A stretch of DNA of 12,867 nt from Phycisphaerales bacterium (GTDB taxonomy: Bacteria; Planctomycetota; Phycisphaerae; UBA1845): the NCBI GenBank assembly GCA_030612785.1, contig JAUWNF010000039.1, positions 1 through 12,867 of the forward strand. The letters are read 5' to 3'. The notes under the pieces were generated by a model, which made no database searches, was not told the origin of the DNA, and was given only the letters and a program-made list of their open reading frames with translations. A program made the position numbers and the translations under genes. Shown here piece after piece: positions 5,957 through 12,079 of the stretch (position 1 is the stretch's first letter; the number at the start of each line of letters is the position of its first letter).

Positions 5957-6349
5957 TCATTCCGGCGGAAATGCCAGGTACGGCGCGATGCGGGCGACGG
6001 TCTTGGGGCCGATGCCTTTGACCGCCTCGATATCAGTCGCACAACGGAAGACGACCGCGTGAGGATCGCCGCCTTTCGCTCGGACGCGGGTGCGGTATTC
6101 CACGATCGCCTTCGCTCTGGTCTCGCCGATCCCCGGCAGACTGGTCAACTCCCACCAAGGAGCCGTGTTCGGATCAAGCTGATTCTTCAGTAGGCGTTCT
6201 CCGGGCGCACTGGCGGCGAGTTCGTCAACAGACGTGGTGGTTGCGTAGCCGATAATTGCGGCCGCCGCGAGCGGCAACAGCGCCACTGCGGCGATCAGAT
6301 TCAGTCGGCGAAGTCGATCAGCCTCTTTTCGCCGTTGCGGCCTGGACAT
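5957..6349 (-). CDS. Membrane-anchored helix-hairpin-helix protein, ComEA-like
   Basis: A 130-residue protein with a basic N-terminus, one transmembrane helix (about residues 17-35, LIAAVALLPLAAAAIIG), a short linker and a ComEA-type pair of helix-hairpin-helix units. The first unit is LDPNTAPWWELTSLPGIGETRAKAIVEYR in overlapping parts (residues 58-86, hairpin LPGIGE). The second is around IEAVKGIGPKTVARI (107-121). HhH pairs bind the DNA backbone without sequence specificity; in ComEA the anchored pair captures DNA outside the cell for uptake. ATG 6349 has GAGGG 6 nt upstream. It begins 15 nt after the GH10-like gene, so the two are probably one operon. No other competence gene is visible, so a role in DNA uptake is only inferred. 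Confidence 0.8.
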   Translation of the reverse strand: MSRPQRRKEADRLRRLNLIAAVALLPLAAAAIIGYATTTSVDELAASAPGERLLKNQLDPNTAPWWELTSLPGIGETRAKAIVEYRTRVRAKGGDPHAVVFRCATDIEAVKGIGPKTVARIAPYLAFPPE

Positions 6350-6364
6350 GAGCGGCCCTCAACG

Positions 6365-7900
6365 TCAGGCGGGTGATTTGCCCTGAAACCGCAAGGTTGC
6401 ATCCGCTCCGCGCGTGATGTTGCTGCGCAGCTCGCTCAACCGTTCAAAGGCCGACTTGGGCGAGAGGTCCGCGCGCAGTAGCCCGCCTCCAGGGAGGAAA
6501 TGGGGGTCCCGATCGCTCAGGTCTCGCCAGCTCACCGTTTCCACGTACGGCTTGCTCAGGGCGATTTCGTAGAACCCCTTCAGCCAGTCTGCCTGAACGT
6601 CCTCGTCCCACTGTCGGTGCCAGACGCCCCCGGCCGCCGGTGACATCTGCCCCTGCCAGGCGTCGTTGGACTCCCCGACGTTCGTGGAGGGAACCTGGAC
6701 GGCGGTGATGTGGACCGGCTTGCCCAGGACGGCGAAGCGGTCGAGCATTGTGGATATTTGGAAGAGGTCGCGCACGTACATGCCGTCGGTCCCCACGCCG
6801 AAATACAGATGGAGACCGAAGGCGTCGAAGTTGATGCCGCTCTGCACCACCATGTCGGCGTAGAGCAAGGGGGGGATGGTCCGCTGATTGCGGGCGTAGT
6901 ACTCGCCCCAGGGGGCGATGAGATCGACGATCACGGTGGCCTGTGGCGCCAGTTGGCGAACGATGGCCGCCGACATGCGGGTCAGTTCCATCAGTTGCTC
7001 GAAGTTGAACGAAAAGTAACTGGTAGCATGAATACCGCTGATAGCGTCCCAGACCTGAATGAAGTTGCCGTATCGGCTGATAACCCGGCGGATGTGTTCG
7101 CGGATTAGATCGCGGATCGTCTCGAAGTCGTGTTCCCAAATGTACAGCCAATCCGGGATGCATTCCTCGCTGAAACAAACCAGCCCGGACCCCTTGATCG
7201 GAATCCGATTCCTCGCCAAGCACTCCACGCACGTGTCCAGCGGTTTCCAGTTAAACACCTGTTCGCTGGGTTCGATCATCTTCCAAGGCACGCGCAGGAC
7301 GGCGAAGTCGAAGGCGGAAGCCAGCTTCGCAAGGGCCGCCTCGCTGGCATACCGGGGATCGACCATGCAACCGAACACCCGCCGGCTGAACCCCCCGATC
7401 TGCCGACGCCGGTTAAGCAGGTTCTCGGCATTGCCCAGGGCGAACTGCTCGCCGATGGCGACACTGCGCTCGAGCCCCGCCTGAGCGATGGCGGCGGCGG
7501 TGGCGGGCTCGTCAGCCCGGATGGCTTCGATGAGCGCCTCGCGGCATTCGTCGATCTCGCGGGCCTGCTGCACGGTGGGTTCGTAATCCGCCAAGTTCCA
7601 CTCCTCGCGCTTCTGGGAGAGGCGCATCAAACGTCCCCGAAGCAGTTCCACTTCAAGAACATAGGGGTTCTCACGCTCCTGAAGGCGGGTGGTATCCAGA
7701 AGGATCTTGCCGGATTCGCCCACCGGCCACATGAGCGCCAGGGCCGACGGTCCGGTCGCACGCTTGCTGCACATGATCCGGCCGTTCTGATACTCCAGCT
7801 CCGCGCGCAACGGGACTCCGTCACTACCGAACAGGTAAGCGCCGGAGAAATCCACGTTTTCGCTCGGGGAACCGCCGGGAAAGGCACAAAAACGCAGCAT
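6365..7900 (-). CDS. GH10-like protein lacking both catalytic glutamates
   Basis: A 511-residue protein with no signal peptide. Residues 1 to about 170 form an uncharacterised N-terminal region; about 171-495 read as a GH10 (xylanase-type) barrel. Landmarks are the beta3/beta4 region KGSGLVCFSEECIPDWL, the beta4 segment VWDAISG (283-289), SGINFDAFGLHLYFG, the beta7 segment PVHITAVQVPS (395-405) and the C-terminal VSWRDLSD...LSPKSAFERL. In active GH10 enzymes beta4 reads WDVVNE and beta7 reads ITE. Here the acid/base Glu is G289 (preceded by S288) and the nucleophile is A400. The beta3 active-site His also appears missing. Classical retaining xylan hydrolysis is therefore unlikely; sugar binding or another role is possible. 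I recall similar planctomycete proteins labelled endo-xylanase. It is divergent from purC and upstream of the HhH gene. Confidence 0.75.
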   Translation of the reverse strand: MLRFCAFPGGSPSENVDFSGAYLFGSDGVPLRAELEYQNGRIMCSKRATGPSALALMWPVGESGKILLDTTRLQERENPYVLEVELLRGRLMRLSQKREEWNLADYEPTVQQAREIDECREALIEAIRADEPATAAAIAQAGLERSVAIGEQFALGNAENLLNRRRQIGGFSRRVFGCMVDPRYASEAALAKLASAFDFAVLRVPWKMIEPSEQVFNWKPLDTCVECLARNRIPIKGSGLVCFSEECIPDWLYIWEHDFETIRDLIREHIRRVISRYGNFIQVWDAISGIHATSYFSFNFEQLMELTRMSAAIVRQLAPQATVIVDLIAPWGEYYARNQRTIPPLLYADMVVQSGINFDAFGLHLYFGVGTDGMYVRDLFQISTMLDRFAVLGKPVHITAVQVPSTNVGESNDAWQGQMSPAAGGVWHRQWDEDVQADWLKGFYEIALSKPYVETVSWRDLSDRDPHFLPGGGLLRADLSPKSAFERLSELRSNITRGADATLRFQGKSPA

Positions 7901-7943
7901 GGGAGGCCTTTTGTACTAAGATGCTATGTATCACGCATAACAA

Positions 7944-7949
7944 ATTATA
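7944..7949 (-). promoter_or_regulatory. Possible -10 element for the GH10-like gene
   Basis: On the minus strand this reads TATAAT, a perfect -10 hexamer. It lies 44 nt before the ATG at 7900, in the only strongly AT-rich part of the divergent intergenic region. I see no good -35 hexamer at 16-18 nt, so the call is weak. Confidence 0.3.
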
Positions 7950-7998
7950 AATTCAGGCTACCATTATCGCGGTTCTCCAAGTTTTCGTCGAGACGTGA

Positions 7999-8017
7999 TT
8001 TGCACGTTTTTTGCACG
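7999..8017 (+). repeat. Two TTTGCACG direct repeats one helical turn apart
   Basis: TTTGCACG occurs at 7999-8006 and again at 8010-8017, an 11-bp period, in the divergent GH10-like/purC intergenic region. Repeats in helical phase next to promoters often bind a regulator, but no specific factor can be named. Confidence 0.4.
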
Positions 8018-8094
8018 CGGCGTTGCCTCACAGAACGACCCTGTGTACAGATACAGGCCTGATATTGGCGGTTCCCACGGCGAGCGCGCACGCG

Positions 8095-8991
8095 ATGGAG
8101 GCTGGCGAGACGATCGTGACACAAACGGCACTCTCCGGCTATCCGTGTCGGCGGGGGAAGGTACGGGACGTCTACGAGTTCGGCGATGAACTGCTCCTGG
8201 TTGCAACCGACCGGATCAGTGCCTACGACGTGGTCCTGCCCACCCCCATCCCCGGCAAAGGGGCCATGCTGACCGGCATCTCGAAGTTCTGGTTCGAGAA
8301 GTTCGCGGACGCGGTGCCCCATCATCTGATCGAAGTGCTCGACGAGCGGATGCCAACCGGGCTCGAGCCCTATGCCGGTCAGCTTCGGGGGCGGACCATG
8401 CGCTGCCGGAAGTGCGCGGTGGTGCCTATTGAGTGCGTGGTGCGGGGGTATCTAACCGGTTCGGGGTGGAAGGAGTACCAGGCAAGCGGGCGCGTGTGCG
8501 GCGTGGAGTTGCCCGCGGGACTCGAACGGTGCGCGAAGCTGCCCGAGCCGATCTTCACCCCGGCGACCAAGGCGGACCAAGGTCACGATGAGAACATCAC
8601 CTTCCAGCAGGCTTGCGACGTCGCCGGGAGTGACGTCATGGAGCTATTGCGGCGGCGGAGTCTCCAACTCTACAACCAGGCGGCGGAATACGCCTTGACG
8701 CGGGGCATCATCATCGCGGACACGAAGTTCGAATGGGGCCGGTGCGGCGATGAATATCTCTTGATCGACGAGGTGTTGACCCCGGATTCGTCCCGTTTCT
8801 GGCCGGCGGACGATTACGCCCCCGGCCGCGATCAGGATAGCTTCGATAAGCAGTACGTGCGCAACTATCTGGCCGAGCTGTGCATGGCTGGACGTTGGGA
8901 CAAAAACCCGCCGGGCCCGGAACTGCCCGAAGAAATCGTCCGCAATACCGCCGCCAAATACCGCGAAGCGGTGGAACGGTTGACCTCGTGA
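8095..8991 (+). CDS. purC: Phosphoribosylaminoimidazole-succinocarboxamide synthase
   Basis: SAICAR synthetase joins CAIR and aspartate using ATP in de novo purine synthesis, in the cytoplasm. From ATG 8095 it has 298 residues, normal for the single-domain enzyme. Recognisable parts are the nucleotide-binding start RRGKVRDVYEFG, ATDRISAYDVVLPTPIPGKG, family signature 1 IECVVRGYLTGSGWKEY, the segment FTPATKADQGHDENITF, IIADTKFEWG and signature 2 LIDEVLTPDSSRFW. The frame stays open back to 8011, but that extension has no family similarity. GTG 8116 (GGAGG 14 nt upstream) is another possible start; ATG 8095 gives the more usual lead-in length. It is divergent from the GH10-like gene and followed by a REPIN-like element before aroC. 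Confidence 0.95.
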   Translation: MEAGETIVTQTALSGYPCRRGKVRDVYEFGDELLLVATDRISAYDVVLPTPIPGKGAMLTGISKFWFEKFADAVPHHLIEVLDERMPTGLEPYAGQLRGRTMRCRKCAVVPIECVVRGYLTGSGWKEYQASGRVCGVELPAGLERCAKLPEPIFTPATKADQGHDENITFQQACDVAGSDVMELLRRRSLQLYNQAAEYALTRGIIIADTKFEWGRCGDEYLLIDEVLTPDSSRFWPADDYAPGRDQDSFDKQYVRNYLAELCMAGRWDKNPPGPELPEEIVRNTAAKYREAVERLTS

Positions 8992-9041
8992 GTATTCGTG
9001 CGTACCGTTTTCTCATCCGAAACGCGACCGTCACAGGCTCT

Positions 9042-9143
9042 CGATTTAATCTGTAGCGTCGCCCCTTGAGGGCGGCGCAGCCTCGTTTCAAGTCACCCAC
9101 AAGGGGTGACGCTACACTGGGAGTCACCATGGACGATTTAATC
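9042..9143 (+). repeat. 10-bp direct repeats flanking the REPIN-like element
   Basis: CGATTTAATC occurs at 9042-9051 and at 9134-9143. The left copy ends 1 nt before the palindromic element (9053-9115); the right copy begins 18 nt after it. The repeat contains the small palindrome GATT-T-AATC. It could be a target-site duplication or trace of a small duplication, but the right copy is not abutting, so the meaning is open. Confidence 0.4.
9053..9115 (+). mobile_element. REPIN-like 63-nt palindromic element, copy A
   Basis: The element begins GTAGCGTC and ends GACGCTAC. It consists of a 27-nt arm (9053-9079), a 12-nt centre (9080-9091) and a 24-nt arm (9092-9115) inverted to the first. Each arm is also a hairpin behind GTAG: the left pairs GTCGCCC with GGGCGGC (one G-U) and the right pairs GTCACCC with GGGTGAC, both with 5-nt loops. 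GTAG plus hairpin, two in inverted orientation, is the known REPIN layout mobilised in trans by RAYT (TnpA-REP) transposases. The copy at 11988-12050 is its reverse complement, with 50 of 51 arm positions identical. No transposase lies in the window. It sits between purC and aroC. Confidence 0.7.
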
Positions 9144-9229
9144 GACAGCCTCGTAAGGAAGCGGACGGCAACAAGCGCTTGGACCGCTCCCTTACCGGCG
9201 CGGCTACGATCTTGGAACGTAGGTGCCCG

Positions 9230-10387
9230 ATGGCGCATTTGAGTTACAGGACAGCCGGTGAGTCGCACGGGCAGGCGCTGATCGCGCTGGTCGAGGGGAT
9301 ACCGGCCGGGGTGACGCTGGACGTGGAGCGGATCAACCGGGAGTTGGTTCGTCGGCAGGGAGGGTACGGCCGCGGGGGACGGCAGGAAATCGAGAGCGAT
9401 CGGGTCAACATCCTTTCGGGCATTCGCAAGAACGTCACCATCGGCTCGCCCATTGCCGTTCAAATCACGAACCAAGACTGGCGTATTGACGATGCCCCGG
9501 CGATCCACCGTCCCCGACCGGGTCATGCCGATCTGGCAGGCAGTCTGAAGTGGCTGACCACGGACTGCCGCGCGGTGCTGGAACGAGCGTCGGCGCGGGA
9601 GACGGCGGCGCGGGTGGCAGCCGGCGCGCTCGCGCGCCTTCTGCTCGACAGCTTCAACATCGAAGTCGTCGGTTACGTCTGTCGGATCGGACCGGTGACC
9701 GCCACGATTGACCCGAGCATGTCACCTACCGAGTTGGCGACTGCCCGCGACGCCAACGAAGTGTATTGCCCCGATGCGACCGTCGTGGACGACATGGTGG
9801 ACGTCATCCGTCAGGCCAAGCAAGACGGAGATACCGTCGGTGGGTGGGTGGAGGTGCAGGTCCACGGGTTGTGCCCGGGTGTGGGCAGTTGCAGCCGTTG
9901 GCAGGACAAGCTTGACGGACGGCTGATGCAGGCGCTCGGTTCGATCCAGGCGTTCAAAGGCGTTGAGATCGGCGGGGGGTTCGAGCTCGGCAAGCTGCCC
10001 GGCAGCCGGGTCCACGACGAAATCGACTACGATCCTTCCCTTCGCGATACGCCGTGCCTCGGCTTCACCCGACGCTCGAACCGCGCCGGCGGACTCGAAG
10101 GCGGCATGAGCAACGGGCAGCCCATCATCGTTCGCGGCGTGATGAAACCGATCAGCACGCTGGTCCGGGGTCTGGACAGCGTCGATCTGGTCACCAGGCA
10201 ATCGGTCCGCTGCGACTACGAGCGCAGTGACGTGTGCGCGGTGCCGGCCGCCAGCGTGGTAGCGGAAAACGTGGTGGCGTTTGAGATCGCCCGGGCGTTC
10301 CTGGAGAAGTTCGGAGGCGAGACCCTCACCGAGGTGCGGGCCGCGTATGAACACTACTTGAAGCGGGCGCGCCAATTGGGCGGCTAG
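9230..10387 (+). CDS. aroC: Chorismate synthase
   Basis: The last shikimate-pathway enzyme converts EPSP to chorismate using reduced FMN, supplying aromatic amino acids and folate. It has 385 residues from ATG 9230, giving the typical start MAHLSYRTAGESHG. The open frame back to 9179 adds residues without family similarity. Family motifs are GESHGQAL, RRQGGYGRGGRQEIESDRV, the FMN/substrate segment RPRPGHADLAGSLKW, RASARETAARVAAG and the signature NRAGGLEGGMSNGQPI. All expected blocks are present, so it should be active. The Shine-Dalgarno is weak (TAGGTG). A 37-codon ORF with its own GGGAG (ATG 9129, TGA 9240-9242) overlaps the start and might couple to it. The gene lies 65 nt before the AsmA-like gene. 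Confidence 0.96.
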   Translation: MAHLSYRTAGESHGQALIALVEGIPAGVTLDVERINRELVRRQGGYGRGGRQEIESDRVNILSGIRKNVTIGSPIAVQITNQDWRIDDAPAIHRPRPGHADLAGSLKWLTTDCRAVLERASARETAARVAAGALARLLLDSFNIEVVGYVCRIGPVTATIDPSMSPTELATARDANEVYCPDATVVDDMVDVIRQAKQDGDTVGGWVEVQVHGLCPGVGSCSRWQDKLDGRLMQALGSIQAFKGVEIGGGFELGKLPGSRVHDEIDYDPSLRDTPCLGFTRRSNRAGGLEGGMSNGQPIIVRGVMKPISTLVRGLDSVDLVTRQSVRCDYERSDVCAVPAASVVAENVVAFEIARAFLEKFGGETLTEVRAAYEHYLKRARQLGG

Positions 10388-10411
10388 TGCCGTTGTCAGT
10401 AGCACACTTTC

Positions 10412-10441
10412 GTAGCGGCCGGCGAGGACGCCGGCCGCTGC
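10412..10441 (+). repeat. Single GTAG-headed REP-like hairpin between aroC and the AsmA-like gene
   Basis: GTAG at 10412-10415 is followed by CGGCCGGCG, a 4-nt loop AGGA, and the exact complement CGCCGGCCG (10429-10437). The AG of the head pairs with CT beyond the stem, giving 11 bp in all. Its ends (GTAGCG, CGCT) match the REPIN-like elements, although the stem differs from theirs. It ends just before the Shine-Dalgarno AAGGG (10442-10446) of the next gene, so folding could affect translation there. Confidence 0.55.
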
Positions 10442-10452
10442 AAGGGTCGCCA

Positions 10453-11991
10453 ATGCTCAGACGTCGAAAGATCCTGCTCGCATTGACTATCGCCATCGTG
10501 GTCGGCTCATTGACCTCGACGATCTGCTATGCGCTGCACCTGCGTAGCGCTGGCCTCCGGGAGCGCGTCGCCGCCGACCTCAGTCGGCGCATGGGCTTGG
10601 ACATCGAGATGCGCAGCGTCACGCCGCTGTCCTTCTCCAGTCGCCGGTTCGATGATATCACCGTTCGCCTGCCCCAACAGGGAACTGAACTGGCCAGGAT
10701 CGGCGCGGCTGTCTGGCGCATGGAACCGAACGATTCCGCGGAAACCTACGTGCTGGACCTCCGCGACGGGTGGCTGCTGGTCGGCGCGGGTCATTGGGCG
10801 CCCGACGATTACCAGCGCCTGCTCCAATCCGGGTTCGGGCACGACTTCACGGCCCTGAACCTGGCTGAAGTCAACATTCAGCACATCGATTTTCGCTGGC
10901 GGCACGCGGACTTCGCGCTGACCGCGCCGGCGGCGAACGGGGCCATCTACTTCGATGAAGACGGCACCGGCCACGCCAGATTGACCGCCTACCGGCTCAA
11001 CCAGGCCACGGTGGACGAGCCCATCCACGTTTCCGTACGCTTCACGCCGGGTAAGGGCATGACCTTTCAAAGAGCCGAAGTCCGCATGGGCGACATTCCG
11101 CTCGAAGCCCTGGGGCTCGGCACGCTGCTGGGCGGCCCGGTGAGTGCGGGAACATTCAGCGGTTGGATCGCGTATCGGGACACCGCTCCGTCACTCTGGT
11201 CCATGGAAGTGGGAGGTTCGCTGAGCGGGGCGCGCCTCGAGGAACTCACCACCCAACTCATCGGGGGTCCGTTCAGCGGCCTGGTGGACGTCACCATCGA
11301 CAAGGCCGTCTTCGCACCCGGACCGAAACAGCGCACGCGATTGGAGTCATTGCGTTTCGGCGGAAGGCTGCTGGACTTGCGGTTGGCCCAGTTCGCTCCC
11401 TTGTTCCGGGAGCCGGAGCTCAACGGGCGGATCGATCTGACCGTGCATCAGGCCGACTACGACCGCCCCGATCTCAAGTATCTCAGGCTGAGCGGAAAAG
11501 CCGCCGAAGTCTCGCTCGAAGCCCTCACCAGCATGTTGGGCTACGGCGTGATCACCGGTCGGCTGAAGGTGCAGATCAACGCGCTGGCAATCGTCGACAA
11601 CGCCCTCCAGTTTGCCGATGTGGACCTTCTCGCGCTGCCGCCTGAGGACGGTTTGGCCTTCATCGAGAAAGACGCCCTGGCCAGCGTCGGTCGCGAGGTC
11701 TTCGGGCTGAACCTCGAGCCGATCCTGCCCGAGCGGGTGGAATACGTGCAGTTGGGCGTCAAGCTGCTGCTGGACCGCGAGGGGCTGCGCGTGCGCGGCA
11801 GCCACGGACCGGGCAATCGAACCATCCTCACCGTCAAGCTTCTGGGGCGCCCGGTCGGCATCCTCAAGCAGCCCGACCGGATTTATCCGGTGGAGGACCT
11901 GGTCGCCCTGGTCCGCAGTCACCTGCGGGACTACGAGGTCGATGAGTTGATACACTGGTGGGCCCGCCGGCACGTCCGAGACGATCAGTAG
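10453..11991 (+). CDS. Membrane-anchored AsmA/YdbH-like protein
   Basis: A 512-residue protein. ATG 10453 is chosen because AAGGG lies 6 nt upstream; the open frame back to 10387 would read through a REP-like hairpin. An N-terminal anchor (basic MLRRRK, then helix about 7-28) is followed by LRERVAADLSRRMGLDIEMRSVTPL and FDDITVRLP in the style of AsmA-family N-termini. The rest is predicted mostly beta, with spaced glycine strands such as FSGWIAYRD, FSGLVDVTI, LNGRIDLTV and ITGRLKVQI, and no further membrane helix. AsmA, TamB and YdbH relatives are long beta-groove proteins that span the envelope and are implicated in lipid transport. The similarity is in pattern only, so treat the function as inferred. 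Its TAG stop lies inside the left end of REPIN-like copy B. Confidence 0.6.
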   Translation: MLRRRKILLALTIAIVVGSLTSTICYALHLRSAGLRERVAADLSRRMGLDIEMRSVTPLSFSSRRFDDITVRLPQQGTELARIGAAVWRMEPNDSAETYVLDLRDGWLLVGAGHWAPDDYQRLLQSGFGHDFTALNLAEVNIQHIDFRWRHADFALTAPAANGAIYFDEDGTGHARLTAYRLNQATVDEPIHVSVRFTPGKGMTFQRAEVRMGDIPLEALGLGTLLGGPVSAGTFSGWIAYRDTAPSLWSMEVGGSLSGARLEELTTQLIGGPFSGLVDVTIDKAVFAPGPKQRTRLESLRFGGRLLDLRLAQFAPLFREPELNGRIDLTVHQADYDRPDLKYLRLSGKAAEVSLEALTSMLGYGVITGRLKVQINALAIVDNALQFADVDLLALPPEDGLAFIEKDALASVGREVFGLNLEPILPERVEYVQLGVKLLLDREGLRVRGSHGPGNRTILTVKLLGRPVGILKQPDRIYPVEDLVALVRSHLRDYEVDELIHWWARRHVRDDQ

Positions 11992-12050
11992 CGTCACCCC
12001 TTGTGGGTGACGATAAGCGACCGTGCGCCGCCCACAAGGGGCGACGCTAC
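11988..12050 (-). mobile_element. REPIN-like 63-nt palindromic element, copy B
   Basis: Same length as copy A but inverted. A 24-nt arm (11988-12011) is identical to the reverse complement of A's right arm. A 27-nt arm (12024-12050) matches A's left arm at 26 of 27 positions. The 12-nt centre (12012-12023) matches at only 5 of 12. The first bases, GTAG, contain the TAG stop of the AsmA-like gene (11989-11991). The element fills most of the space between two convergent genes and could help end transcription from both sides. Confidence 0.7.
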
Positions 12051-12079
12051 AGACTGAACGACCAACCGCTCCCGTTTCC

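Noticed and set aside
6365..7900. Active endo-1,4-beta-xylanase
   Set aside because: Both catalytic glutamates are absent, so only the fold family is claimed.
8011..8094. Longer purC beginning in the intergenic region
   Set aside because: The added residues match nothing in SAICAR synthetases and run through the probable promoter region.
10387..10452. Longer AsmA-like protein starting at 10387
   Set aside because: It would translate a REP-like hairpin and place about 22 odd residues before a clear signal anchor; ATG 10453 has a good Shine-Dalgarno.
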